A stretch of 64,000 nt of DNA from BOG-908 sp963751795 (GTDB taxonomy: Bacteria; Pseudomonadota; Alphaproteobacteria; Acetobacterales; Acetobacteraceae), in contig CAVVVI010000005.1 of NCBI GenBank assembly GCA_963751795.1, forward strand, positions 62,001 through 126,000, given 5' to 3'. Shown here piece by piece: positions 11,578 to 20,468 of this stretch. Every line of letters starts with the position of its first letter. Within the stretch, counting starts at the first letter, position 1. The notes under the pieces are model-generated. The model searched no databases. It saw only the letters and a list, made by a program, of their open reading frames with translations, and was not told the DNA's origin. Both the position numbers and the translations under genes were made by a program.

Positions 11578-12780
11578 ATGGCATCGCAACGAATGTTCTC
11601 GCAAGCGCCCTGGCTGACCGCCAACCGCGCGCGCGGCTACGGCCTGCTGCTCGGCCTGGCCATGCTCGCCTTCGCCCTGTGGATCGCGGCCGAGACGCTC
11701 GCCCACCCCGGCGGCAAGCCGCTGGCCACCGATTTCGACGCGTTCTGGGCCGCCGCCCACCTGGCCGCCGCCGGGCATCCCGCGAGCGCCTACGACAACA
11801 CTGTGGTGGAGGCCACCGAGCGCGCGGCCACGATCATGCCGCCCGGCTGCCTCGCCTTCTACTATCCGCCGAGCTTCCTGCTGCTGCTGCTGCCGCTGGG
11901 CCTGCTCGGCTACAGCGCAGCCCTGGCCGCCTTCCTCCTCACCGAGACGGTGCTGGTGCTGGCGTTGCTGCGCCGCCTGCTGCCGCAGCTTTGGGCCTGG
12001 CTGCCGCTGCTCGCCTGTCCCGGACTCGCGATGAACGCGCTCTCCGGGCAGAACGCGGCGCTCACGGCCAGCTGCTTTGCCGCCGCCGCCCTGTGGCTGG
12101 AACGCCGCCCGCTGCTGGCCGGGGCCGCGTTGGGCGCGCTGTCGTGCAAGCCGCAACTCGCCGTCTGCGTGCCGCTGGCCCTGCTGGCCGCCCGCCGCTG
12201 GCGCGCTTTGGCCGCCGCCGGTGGCATGGCGGCGGCCCTGGGTGCAGTGTCGTGGCTCGTGCTGGGTGGGGCCTCCTGGCACGGGTTTTTGGCCCACACC
12301 GCCGATGCGCGGCACGATATCGAGACGATCGCCATACGCTGGCCGGTGCTGCAAAGCCTGTTCGGCGCCGTGCGGTTGGCCGGCGGCGGCAACCGGCTCG
12401 CCTATGCCGGCCAGGCGATCATCGCCGCCGCCGCTATGGCCACGCTGGCCTGGATCGCCTGGCGGCGCCCGGGGGCCCGGCTCGAGGCCGCGGCCCTGGC
12501 GGCCGCGGCGCTGCTGGTCTCGCCCTACCTGAACGATTACGACCTGGCCGTGCTCGCCGTCCCGCTCGCCTGCCTGCTCGCGCTGGCCCAGCCGGACCGT
12601 TGGCTCGCCTGGGAGAAGCTGCTGCTGGCTGCCCTGTTCCTCTACCCGCTCGTCGCCCGCGCCGGTGCGCTGCTCACCCATGTCGTGCTGGGCCCCGTGC
12701 TCATCGCCGCCCTGCTGGCCGTGATCGCCCGCCGCGCCCGCCTTGCCACCCCGGCCGATCTGGGCCAATCGCGGCCATGA
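11578..12780 (+). CDS. DUF2029/GT87-family membrane protein
   Basis: A 400-residue polytopic protein with about ten membrane helices. It resembles GT87 mannosyltransferases: an N-terminal periplasmic-loop pattern (ATDFDAFWAAAHLAAAGHPA), a conserved Lys-Pro-Gln patch (ALSCKPQLAVCVPLALL) and SPYLNDYDL near the C-terminus. It is clearly related to the protein at 7418, so the window holds two paralogues 3 kb apart. The ATG at 11578 is chosen because the frame upstream is not protein-like. The stop overlaps the next start as ATGA. Substrate unknown. Confidence 0.85.
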   Translation: MASQRMFSQAPWLTANRARGYGLLLGLAMLAFALWIAAETLAHPGGKPLATDFDAFWAAAHLAAAGHPASAYDNTVVEATERAATIMPPGCLAFYYPPSFLLLLLPLGLLGYSAALAAFLLTETVLVLALLRRLLPQLWAWLPLLACPGLAMNALSGQNAALTASCFAAAALWLERRPLLAGAALGALSCKPQLAVCVPLALLAARRWRALAAAGGMAAALGAVSWLVLGGASWHGFLAHTADARHDIETIAIRWPVLQSLFGAVRLAGGGNRLAYAGQAIIAAAAMATLAWIAWRRPGARLEAAALAAAALLVSPYLNDYDLAVLAVPLACLLALAQPDRWLAWEKLLLAALFLYPLVARAGALLTHVVLGPVLIAALLAVIARRARLATPADLGQSRP

Positions 12781-13613
12781 CTTTCGACGAGCTTTTCGCG
12801 CTGCAGCCCGCCGCCACCGGCTGGATCGCGCCGGCCACGCCGCGCACCGACGAGCCGCGGCTGTTCGGCGGCGTGCTGATCGGCCAGGCCATCATCGCCG
12901 CCTCGGCCGGCACGCGGCGCTGCCACGCGCTACACGGCTTCTTCATCAGCGTCGGCAGCATGGAGCAGGCCTTCGAAATCGCGGTGGAACGCACGCGCGA
13001 CGGCGGCAGCTTCGCCACCCGCCGGGTCGAGATCCGCCAGGCCGATTCGCTGCTGTGGACCGGGCTGAGCTCCCACCACGACGGCGATGCCGGGCCCGAG
13101 CACGCCATGGTGATGCCCGACCTGCCGCCGCCGGAGCGCCTGGACGACCAGACCACGATCCGCGACCGTGAGGCGGCGGCCGCCGGCAGGCCGGCAAGGC
13201 GCTTCCTGCCGGAGCTGATGCTGGAGGCCCGCCCGGTCGAGCTGCCGCCCACCCCGCCGGGCGGCGCCCAGCCGGCGCGCGCGCTGTGGGTGCGCCCGCG
13301 CCGGCCCCTCGGCGACACGCCGGCGTTGCACCAGGCGGTGATCGGCTTCGCTTCGGACATGGGGCTGGTGCATGCCGGCCTGCTGGCCCACCGCCGCGCC
13401 AATGCGGGCAAGCTGCAGGCGGCCAGCCTGGATCACAGCATGTGGTTCCACCGCGAGGCCGCGGCCGAGGACTGGATGCTGCACGTGCACCGCACCCCCA
13501 GCGCCGGCCACGGCCGCGGCTACTCCCAGGGCAGCGTGTTCACGCGTGACGGCGTGCTGGTGGCCAGCGTGGCGCAGGAGTTCCTGAGCCGGAAGCCGAA
13601 GCCGGCCGCCTAA
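12777..13613 (+). CDS. tesB: acyl-CoA thioesterase II
   Basis: TesB hydrolyses medium and long acyl-CoA to free acid and CoA. The 278-residue double hotdog protein has the family's C-terminal signatures SLDHSMWFH (catalytic Asp, about residue 219), RGYSQGSVFTRDG and VAQEFLSRK (Gln267). The N-terminal hotdog has FGGVLIGQAI. Translation starts inside the preceding gene's stop (ATGA). With the SDR that follows and the acyl-CoA ligase further on, it forms a fatty acyl-CoA cluster spread over both strands. Confidence 0.95.
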   Translation: MTFDELFALQPAATGWIAPATPRTDEPRLFGGVLIGQAIIAASAGTRRCHALHGFFISVGSMEQAFEIAVERTRDGGSFATRRVEIRQADSLLWTGLSSHHDGDAGPEHAMVMPDLPPPERLDDQTTIRDREAAAAGRPARRFLPELMLEARPVELPPTPPGGAQPARALWVRPRRPLGDTPALHQAVIGFASDMGLVHAGLLAHRRANAGKLQAASLDHSMWFHREAAAEDWMLHVHRTPSAGHGRGYSQGSVFTRDGVLVASVAQEFLSRKPKPAA

Positions 13614-13690
13614 TGCACGGCCCGCGCGCCCTGGCCCGATGAACGATTGTGCGGTTTCCTCTCGGCGAACCGCTTAGCAAGGAGCCGCCC

Positions 13691-14593
13691 ATGCCCATCG
13701 ACCTTACCGGCCGCGTCGCCATCGTCACCGGCGCCGGCGGCGGCCTGGGCCGTGCCCACGCGCTGCTGCTGGCCCGGCGTGGCGCCAAGGTGGTGGTCAA
13801 CGATCTCGGCGGTGCCGTCACCGGCACCGGCGGCTCGGCCGCCGCCGCGCAAGCAGTCGCCGACGCGATCGTGGCGGCCGGCGGCGAAGCGATGGCAAAC
13901 GACGCCTCGGTGACCGACCCCGACGCCATGCAGGCGATGGTGGCCGAGACCATGCAGCGCTGGGGCCGCGTGGACATCCTGGTCAACAACGCCGGCATCC
14001 TGCGCGACAAATCCTTCGCCAAAATGGACATGGCCGATTTCCGCCTGGTGGTGGACGTGCATTTGATGGGCGCCGCCTACTGCACGAAGGCGGTGTGGGA
14101 CATCATGCGCGCGCAGAATTACGGCCGCATCGTCATGACCACCTCGTCATCGGGGCTGTACGGCAATTTCGGCCAGGCCAATTACGGCGCGGCCAAGATG
14201 GCGCTGGTGGGCCTGATGCAGACGCTCGCCATCGAGGGCCAGAAGAACGGCATCCGGGTGAACTGCCTGGCGCCGACCGCGGCCACCCGCATGCTCGACG
14301 GCCTGCTGGCACCCGAGCTGATTGCGCGCCTGACGCCCGAATCCGTAAGCCCCGGCCTGCTGGCGCTGGTGGCCGAGGACGCGCCGACCCGCATTATCCT
14401 GTGCGCCGGCGCGGGCAGCTACGAACAGGCGCACATCACGCTCACTCGCGGCATCCATGTCGGCACGCCGGAGGACGCGGCCGAGCAGGTTGCGGGCCGC
14501 TGGGCGGAGATCGGCGCCACGGCAGGCGCCGCCGTGCCGGAAAGCTCGTGGGCGCAGGGACAGAGCGAGCTGGAAAAGGCGGTGCAGGGCTGA
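13691..14593 (+). CDS. short-chain dehydrogenase, MFE-2/3-hydroxyacyl-CoA dehydrogenase type
   Basis: A 300-residue SDR. It has the nucleotide-binding glycine motif TGAGGGLGRAHA, NNAG, and the active site with Tyr165-Gly-Ala-Ala-Lys169 and a Ser near residue 152. The motif VVVNDLGG with its inserted Gly/Ala stretch is typical of the dehydrogenase half of peroxisomal multifunctional enzyme type 2, which acts on 3-hydroxyacyl-CoA. The ATG has a strong AAGGAG upstream. It follows tesB by 77 bp and converges with the next SDR, which supports a role in acyl-CoA breakdown. The exact substrate is not known. Confidence 0.9.
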   Translation: MPIDLTGRVAIVTGAGGGLGRAHALLLARRGAKVVVNDLGGAVTGTGGSAAAAQAVADAIVAAGGEAMANDASVTDPDAMQAMVAETMQRWGRVDILVNNAGILRDKSFAKMDMADFRLVVDVHLMGAAYCTKAVWDIMRAQNYGRIVMTTSSSGLYGNFGQANYGAAKMALVGLMQTLAIEGQKNGIRVNCLAPTAATRMLDGLLAPELIARLTPESVSPGLLALVAEDAPTRIILCAGAGSYEQAHITLTRGIHVGTPEDAAEQVAGRWAEIGATAGAAVPESSWAQGQSELEKAVQG

Positions 14594-14605
14594 CGCGGCC
14601 GCGCC

Positions 14606-15460
14606 TCAGCTCACCTTGGCCGGCTCGGGCCGGAACCCCGCGCCCGCGGCCGCCCGCGCCTCGGCCAGCCGGGCACCCTCGCGGCCCAGCCAGGCGAACA
14701 GGGCCTCGGGGTCGCTGGCGCGCAGGCTGACGCCGGCCAGCTCCGCGCCTTCGGCGATCACCACCTCGCGCCGCCCGCCCTCAATGGCCGCCACGATGAT
14801 GCCGGCCACCCGCGCGGGGTCCATGCCGGCATCGATGTTGGCGTCCGAGGTGCCGCGCACCGAGCCGTCGCCCTGCAGCGCGTTGGTGGCGATCGGCGTG
14901 CGCACCGAGCCGGGCAGCACGATGGTGACGCCCACGCCATAGGCCTGCTCGAACTCCGCCCGCAGCGCCTCGAAATAGCCCACCAGCGCATGCTTGGCCG
15001 CGCAGTAGCCGGTGCGCAGCGGCGATCCCGTGCGGCCTGCCAGCGAGCTGATGGCGACCAGGCGGCCGCTGCGGCGCGCGACCATGTGCGGTGCGACCAG
15101 CTGCGTCAGCCGCAGGGGTGCAAAGAAATCCGTCTCCATCAGCGACCGGTACACGTCGAAGCCGGTATCCAGCGCCAGGCTGCGCTGGCTGATGCCGGCA
15201 TTGTTGATCAGCAGATCGATCTGCCCGCGCCAGGCGATCGCGGTGGCGACGATACCGGGCAACGCGTCGTAATCCGTCGCCTCGAAGGCCAGCACCAGCG
15301 CCGCCGCGCCGCAGGCAGCGGCCACGCGCTGCAGCGCCTCGGTGCGCCGGCCCGACAGGATCAGCGCCCAGCCGGCAGCCCCCAACGCGTGCGCCAACGC
15401 CTCGCCGATGCCCGACGACGCGCCGGTGATCCACGCCACACGCGGCCCCGGTTGCTCCAT
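14606..15460 (-). CDS. short-chain dehydrogenase/reductase
   Basis: A classical SDR of 284 residues. It has TGASSGIGEALA at about 12-23, NNAGIS at 86-91, Ser138/139, and Tyr152-Cys-Ala-Ala-Lys156. The longer C-terminal part (DANIDAGMDPARVAGIIVAAIEGG) suits the group acting on lipid-like or retinol-like substrates. The ATG at 15460 has GGGAG upstream and gives the usual short N-terminus. It lies downstream of the acyl-CoA ligase on the same strand with a 59 bp gap, so the two may be one transcript. Confidence 0.9.
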   Translation of the reverse strand: MEQPGPRVAWITGASSGIGEALAHALGAAGWALILSGRRTEALQRVAAACGAAALVLAFEATDYDALPGIVATAIAWRGQIDLLINNAGISQRSLALDTGFDVYRSLMETDFFAPLRLTQLVAPHMVARRSGRLVAISSLAGRTGSPLRTGYCAAKHALVGYFEALRAEFEQAYGVGVTIVLPGSVRTPIATNALQGDGSVRGTSDANIDAGMDPARVAGIIVAAIEGGRREVVIAEGAELAGVSLRASDPEALFAWLGREGARLAEARAAAGAGFRPEPAKVS

Positions 15461-15519
15461 GCCGCCCGCTCCCTCGTCTCGTTGCCCGTCCGCCCACGCA
15501 ACGGATACGGTCCGCCGCT

Positions 15520-17100
15520 CTACGGCACCGGCGCGCCGGCGCACACCGCCTGCAGCTCGCGCTTGAGGATCTTGCCGATCGCACTGCGCGGCAGCTCCTC
15601 GATCACCCGCACGTCGGCCAAACGCTGCATCTTGCCCAGCCGCGCATTGGCCCATTCCTTCAGCGCTGCGCCATCCGCCGCGGCGCCGGCGCGTAGCGAG
15701 ACGAACCCCACCGGGCTCTCCCCCCAGGCGCGCGAGGGCGCACCGATCACCGCCGCCTCTTGCACCGCGGGATGGCCGCGCAGCACCGCCTCCAGATCGA
15801 CCGGGTAGATGTTGATGCCGCCGGAAATGATCATGTCCTTCTTTCGCCCGATCAGCGTGAAGAAGCCGTCAGAGTCGAAGCGCCCGATATCGCCGGTGCG
15901 GATGTAGCGCTCGCCGTCCGGGCTGATCCAGATCGCCTCGGCCGTCTTGTCCGGCTGGTTGTGGTAGCCGCTCATCATCGTGGGCGAGCGCCCTACCGCC
16001 TCACCCGCCTCGCCGGCCGGCAGCACCTCGCCCTGCTCGCCGATCACCAGGATTTCGTGGCCCGGCATCGGCTGGCCCACAGTGTGCAGCTTGTCAGGGT
16101 GCTCGTGGGCCATCAGCACGCACGAGCCGCCGCCTTCCGTCATGCCGAAATACTCCACCAGCCCGCCCGGCCAGCGCGCCAGCACCTCGGCTTTCAGCTC
16201 GGCGCCGAACGGCGCGGAGGTGGCGAACTTCATGCGCGTGGCGGAAAGGTCGAAGCTGTCGAAGTCCGCCACGTCCAGGATGCGGCGGTATTGCACGGGC
16301 ACCAGCATCGCCTCGGTCACGCGAAGGCGCTGGCAGAGCTCGAGAAACGCCCGCGCCTCGAAGCGCGGCATCAGCACCACCGTGCCGCCGCCGGCCAAGG
16401 CCGGCAACAGGCTGACCAGCGTGGTGTTTGAGTAGAGCGGCGTGGACAGGATCGCCACCGAATCCGGCCCGTAGCCCGGCGGATCGAGCAGGCGCAGCTG
16501 CGGCCAACGCATGGCATGCGGCTGCACGATACCTTTCGGCGTGCCGGTGGTGCCCGACGAATAGATAATGTTGAACGCCATCGCCGGGGCGATATCGGCC
16601 GCCGCCGGCCGTGCGCCTTCCGGCGGCAGCCAGCCTGCGAAATCCTCGCCCAGCCCGCCCGGCCCGATCGCCACCGGCCGCGCCGGCAGCCCGGCCAGGT
16701 CGCCGCCGAAGGCCTGCGCCCCGGTGCCGTCGGTGAACAGGTGTGTCGCCTGGCTGTCGCGCAGCATCGTCAACAGCTGCTCCGGTGTCGCCGAGGGCGA
16801 GAGCGGCGAGACGGCGGCGCCGGTCCGCAGCACGCCGACCATGATGACGACGTACGGAATGCAGGCGGCGGCACAAATGCCGACCACGCTGCCGCCGCCC
16901 ACCCCGTCGCGCTGCAGGCCGGCAGCGATGCGGTCGGCCAACGCGTCGAGCTGCGCGTAGCCGATCTCCGCTGCGCCGCAGATGAGCGCCGTCTTGCCGG
17001 GCTGCTTCACGGCCTGCAGATGCAGCAGCTCGGCAAACGTGCCGAAAGGCCGTTCGACATAGCGCCGGATCGCCTCGCCAGGCTCCACAGCCAGCTCCAT
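15520..17100 (-). CDS. acyl-CoA synthetase (AMP-forming)
   Basis: A class I adenylate-forming enzyme of 526 residues that activates a carboxylic acid, probably a fatty acid, with ATP and CoA. The AMP/P-loop motif YSSGTTGTPKG is at 180-190. Further motifs are YFGMTEGGG, the hinge GRKKDMIISGGINIYPVDLE, and the catalytic Lys region PRSAIGKILKREL near the end. I use the ATG at 17100; a TTG at 17115 with GGGGA between the two is a second option. The neighbouring SDRs and tesB support a fatty acid role. The chain length preferred cannot be read from the sequence. Confidence 0.93.
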   Translation of the reverse strand: MELAVEPGEAIRRYVERPFGTFAELLHLQAVKQPGKTALICGAAEIGYAQLDALADRIAAGLQRDGVGGGSVVGICAAACIPYVVIMVGVLRTGAAVSPLSPSATPEQLLTMLRDSQATHLFTDGTGAQAFGGDLAGLPARPVAIGPGGLGEDFAGWLPPEGARPAAADIAPAMAFNIIYSSGTTGTPKGIVQPHAMRWPQLRLLDPPGYGPDSVAILSTPLYSNTTLVSLLPALAGGGTVVLMPRFEARAFLELCQRLRVTEAMLVPVQYRRILDVADFDSFDLSATRMKFATSAPFGAELKAEVLARWPGGLVEYFGMTEGGGSCVLMAHEHPDKLHTVGQPMPGHEILVIGEQGEVLPAGEAGEAVGRSPTMMSGYHNQPDKTAEAIWISPDGERYIRTGDIGRFDSDGFFTLIGRKKDMIISGGINIYPVDLEAVLRGHPAVQEAAVIGAPSRAWGESPVGFVSLRAGAAADGAALKEWANARLGKMQRLADVRVIEELPRSAIGKILKRELQAVCAGAPVP

Positions 17101-17146
17101 CACGCAAATCCCCAAAGCGATATCGTCCCGCTTCCAGCCACGCTTT

Positions 17147-17686
17147 TTACGGCCGAAACGCGCCGATCCCCGTCGCGCCGAACGGCGCCAGGCCCAGCCC
17201 GGACGTGCGCAGGCGCACGTTACTCAGTCCGATATAGGCTTCGACATCGTCGGTCGGGTGCAGCGCCAGGCCGACGCTGTAGGCATCGTAGCCGATGCCC
17301 GGCAGCTTGCCGCGCGCATCGGCCACCTTGAAATTGCCGATCTGCCCGGTGGCCGCCTCCAGCTCGAGCTCCGCCTTCCCGGGCACCAGCGGAATGCTCA
17401 CGCCGCCGGCAAAGCCGTGCCCGTTGCCGGTGGAAACGCCGGCTTCGACATAGCCGTGCGTGTTGGCCAGCACATCCTGGAAGCTGTAGCCCCGCGGCGG
17501 CGTGGCGCTGGTGACCGCGATGGTGCCGGGCGGGCCATTCTGCGTGTTGGCTACATTCAGGTCGTAGAGGCCGCCCGGTGCGGCCAGCGAAGGATAAAGA
17601 TTGATGTCGGTCGGCTTGCCCGCGCCCTGCGCCCAGGCGGGCAGGCAGGCGGCCAGCAGCGGCGCGATCAGCAGTGACAGTCTCAT
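17147..17686 (-). CDS. exported protein of unknown function
   Basis: 179 residues starting with a signal peptide (MRLSLLIAPLLAACLPAWAQG). The mature part alternates hydrophobic and glycine-rich stretches (GYVEAGVSTGNGHGFAGGVSIPLVPGKAEL, broken here only for description) and ends GLGLAPFGATGIGAFRP. This is compatible with a small beta-barrel or a beta-rich periplasmic protein. I do not recognise the family. ACGGAG precedes the ATG at a normal distance. It lies 69 bp downstream of the YmdB-type gene on the same strand. Confidence 0.75.
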   Translation of the reverse strand: MRLSLLIAPLLAACLPAWAQGAGKPTDINLYPSLAAPGGLYDLNVANTQNGPPGTIAVTSATPPRGYSFQDVLANTHGYVEAGVSTGNGHGFAGGVSIPLVPGKAELELEAATGQIGNFKVADARGKLPGIGYDAYSVGLALHPTDDVEAYIGLSNVRLRTSGLGLAPFGATGIGAFRP

Positions 17687-17755
17687 ACCAGGCGCTCCGT
17701 GGTGCGCCATACCACCACAGGCCGGCGGGCGGGGCCAGGGTGCCGGGTAACGCGC

Positions 17756-18569
17756 TCAGACCGGCATGATCTGCGACAGCCGGCCGCCCATGCGCAGCGG
17801 CGCGATCCGCTCCGCCAGCCCGGTGGCGTCGGATGTCTCCACGAACACGCCGCACAGTGTCGCCTCTTGATCGGCCGGCGCCAGCCGCTCGCCGGGCACA
17901 CGGCGCCAGAACCGCGCCGCGGCCACGCCCTTGTCCATGCCGATCACGCTGTCGTAGTCGCCGCACATGCCGGCGTCCGACTGGTAGGCGGTGCCGCCCG
18001 GCAGCACCTGGTGATCCGCCGTGGGGCAATGGGTGTGGGTGCCCACCACCAGCGACAGCCGGCCATCGAAGCTGTGGCCGTACGCCATCTTCTCCGATGT
18101 CGCCTCGCCGTGGATGTCGGCCACGATCGCCTGCACCGTCGCCCCCAGCCGGTGGCGGCCCAGCAGTTCGGCGGTCTGCCGGAACGGATCGTCGTTGGGT
18201 TCCATGAACAGCCGGCCCATCACCTGCAGCACCAGCGCGCGGCGGCCGTCGGCCAGGGTCGACGAGCACCGAACCCTGGCCGGGCGTGCCGGGCGGGAAG
18301 TTCAGCGGCCGGATCAGCCGCCGCTCGGTCTCGATATAGCCGAGCAGCTCCTTGCGGTCCCAGGCGTGGTTGCCGAGCGTCAGCACGTCGGCGCCGGCGG
18401 CAAACAGCGCCTCGGCCATCGCCGGCGCGCAGCCGAAGCCGTGGCTGGCGTTCTCCACGTTCACGATGGCCAGATCGAGCCGCAGCGTCTCGCGCAGGCC
18501 CGGCAGGGCAGCGCCCACCGCATCGCGCCCCGCGCGGCCGACGATATCGCCGAGGAAGAGGATTCGCAT
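17756..18569 (-). pseudogene. YmdB-type metallophosphoesterase (TIGR00282), single-base frameshift
   Basis: Homologues are dinuclear-metal phosphodiesterases related to cyclic-AMP cleavage. The first part, from the ATG at 18569, has GDIVGRAGRDAV, NVENASHGFG and TLGNHAWDRKEL. The rest continues in another frame with MGRLFMEPNDDP, ADIHGEATSEKMA, VVGTHTHCPTADH and QSDAGMCGDYDS, ending at a TGA at 17756. The frames meet near 18256-18258: removing one G from the GGG on the + strand restores a full protein reading LVDLADGRRALVLQVMG. All catalytic residues are present across the two parts, so a sequence error is more likely than decay. It lies 12 bp after the 5-formyl-THF cyclo-ligase gene, a common alphaproteobacterial pairing. 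Confidence 0.85.
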
Positions 18570-18581
18570 GCTGGCAGTCTT

Positions 18582-19163
18582 TCAGGGCGGGAGGATTGCG
18601 GTCGGCGAGGAGGCAAGCGTCAGCCCGCCGGCAAGATCGAGGAACGCCTGCTCGGTCACCACGCCCGACAGCAAGCGGTCGTGCGGTTCCACCGGAACGC
18701 AGGCCACTTCCTGGCAGGCAAAGCCAAAGCCGATGGCCGGCGTGCCGGCGAGTGCGGCCAGCGTGCGGTCGTAATAGCCGCCGCCATAGCCGAGCCGGCG
18801 GCCGGCGCGGTCGAAGGCCAGCAGCGGCACCAGCAGCATGTCCGGCGTGCCCAGCGCGCCATCCGGCCGCCACGTGCCGAACGGCTCGCGCACCATCGCA
18901 CAGCCCGGCGTCCAGAAGCGGAAAGCCAGAGGCTGGCCGCGCGGCGGCGTTTGCGGCAGCACGATCGGGTGGCCGCGCGCGTGCAGGGCCGCGAGCAGCG
19001 GGCGCAGATCCACCTCGCCCGGCAGCGGCCACACGCCGGCAATGGTGCCGGCAAAGGCGATGCGCGTGAGGGCCATGGCAACCAGCGCCGCGCTGGCACC
19101 CGGATCGGCCGACGCCCGCGCCGCCTGCGCCGCCGCACGCAGGCTGCGCTTCTGCGCCGCCAC
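18582..19163 (-). CDS. 5-formyltetrahydrofolate cyclo-ligase
   Basis: Converts 5-formyl-THF to 5,10-methenyl-THF with ATP. The 193-residue product has the signature GYGGGYYDRTLA and an N-terminal basic helix (AAQKRSLRAAAQ) that binds ATP and folate. I chose the GTG at 19163, which gives the normal length; a longer frame upstream would overlap the preceding glycosyltransferase. In many alphaproteobacteria the order is zapA, 6S RNA, cyclo-ligase, ymdB. Here the first two lie near 58 kb and the last two here. Confidence 0.9.
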   Translation of the reverse strand: MAAQKRSLRAAAQAARASADPGASAALVAMALTRIAFAGTIAGVWPLPGEVDLRPLLAALHARGHPIVLPQTPPRGQPLAFRFWTPGCAMVREPFGTWRPDGALGTPDMLLVPLLAFDRAGRRLGYGGGYYDRTLAALAGTPAIGFGFACQEVACVPVEPHDRLLSGVVTEQAFLDLAGGLTLASSPTAILPP

Positions 19164-19185
19164 GTCGGACCAACGGTGCCCGCCA

Positions 19186-20191
19186 TCAGCTGCCCGCGCC
19201 CAGCTGGCGGGCCATCGCCGCCCAGCGCCCGGCCGCCTCCGCCCAGCCATTGCCGGCGCGCGTGGCGAGGCCGCCTCCGTGCAGGCTCCGCCACAGCCCG
19301 TCATCGGTCAGCACCTCCACGATCCGGCGCGCCATCGCCGCCCCGCCGCGCCGGCACACGAAGCCGGTGCGGCCATCGGCCACGCGTTCGGCCAGCGAGC
19401 CGATGCCCTGGGTCACCACCGGCACGCCCATGGCGATCGCCTCGGCAGCCGCCATGCAGAACGTCTCCGAACGATGGCCGGGTGCGACCAGCAGGCGCGC
19501 GCCGCGCAGCATTTCGATCACCGCCGCGTTGCCGACCCGCGGCAGGATGGCGATCGAGGGCTCACCTTCGGCCAGCGCCGCGTAGGCGGCGATGTCGGCC
19601 GCATCGATGAAGGCGGAGAATCGCGCGCCGGGCACGCGCGGCGCCACCTGCCCGCGCCACATCGCGATCACGCCGCGCAGGCCGCGATAGGCCTGGCTGG
19701 TAAACACGGCATGCGGCGGCGGTGGTGCGGCGGCAGGGGCCGCCGCCAGCACGCGCTCCGGCAGGCCATAGGGGATGGTGATGCGGGCCCGCAGCGGCAG
19801 CAGCAGCGCGGCGGCCCGGCGCTGGCGGGCGCCGATGAACACGCCGGCCGGACGGTGGCGCCACAGCGCGGCCAGGCGGCCTTTACGCGCCTCGCGCCAG
19901 AACTCCACCTCGTTATGGAACCACACCACCGGCAAGCCGCCACCGGGCAGCAGGCCGGCATCGTTGATCGCGACCGCCACGTCGGTCGCCGGCAGCGCGC
20001 CCGGCGACAGCCACGCAACACCCCCCACCTGCCGTGCCTGCGAGGCCGCCACCCGCCACGCTCACCCGGTGGCCGGCCTGCGCCAGCGCGGCGGTCAGGC
20101 CGATCACCGCCTGCTCGGTGCCGCCCAGCCCGGCGGCGAACGGATCGCCCTCCGGCAACCAGCGCCGCCCGGCGAGGAACAGCCAGTTCAA
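19186..20191 (-). pseudogene. glycosyltransferase (GT4/GT1-like), single-base frameshift
   Basis: A GT-B type glycosyltransferase split over two frames. From a TTG at 20191 the first part reads NWLFLAGRRW, then GGTEQAVIGLTAALAQAGHRVSV. The second part holds VVWFHNEVEFW, the sugar-nucleotide domain with VAPGHRSETFCMAAAEAIAMG, and GTGIGSLA-like VVTQGIGSLAERV, ending at 19186. Removing one C from the C6 run at 20021-20026 joins them into about 334 residues reading GGGVAWLSPG. The start TTG overlaps the stop of the small membrane protein upstream (TTGA). Donor and acceptor are unknown. With all motifs intact, a sequence error is the likelier cause. Confidence 0.8.
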
Positions 20192-20394
20192 GCGTCGAGC
20201 TGGCGCGCCAGTCGGCGGGACAGCAGCCAGCCGATCAGGCTGGAGGCCGGCGCGGCGGGCACGATCAGCAGCAGCCCGATATTGATGTGCTCGATCATCA
20301 TGGCCAGCCCCACGCCGAGCAGCATGCCGCCGACCAGCCCGCCGGTAACGCCGGCCGAAACGCCGAGCCAGATGATGTCGCTGCGGTGGATCAT
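20188..20394 (-). CDS. small two-helix membrane protein
   Basis: 68 residues starting MIHRSDIIWLGVSAG. Two hydrophobic segments follow (VTGGLVGGMLLGVGLAMMI and INIGLLLIVPAAPASSLIGWLL) and a basic C-terminus SRRLARQLDA. No family recognised. Its stop codon overlaps the likely TTG start of the glycosyltransferase, so the two are probably translated together. The glycine-rich first helix suggests helix packing or oligomer formation, which is an inference. Confidence 0.65.
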   Translation of the reverse strand: MIHRSDIIWLGVSAGVTGGLVGGMLLGVGLAMMIEHINIGLLLIVPAAPASSLIGWLLSRRLARQLDA

Positions 20395-20468
20395 GCGCGC
20401 AGCAAGAAAGCACGTCCGGGCCGAATACAAGGTGCAAACCGGCGCCGGGTCGCGGGCGTCGCGCCAGG

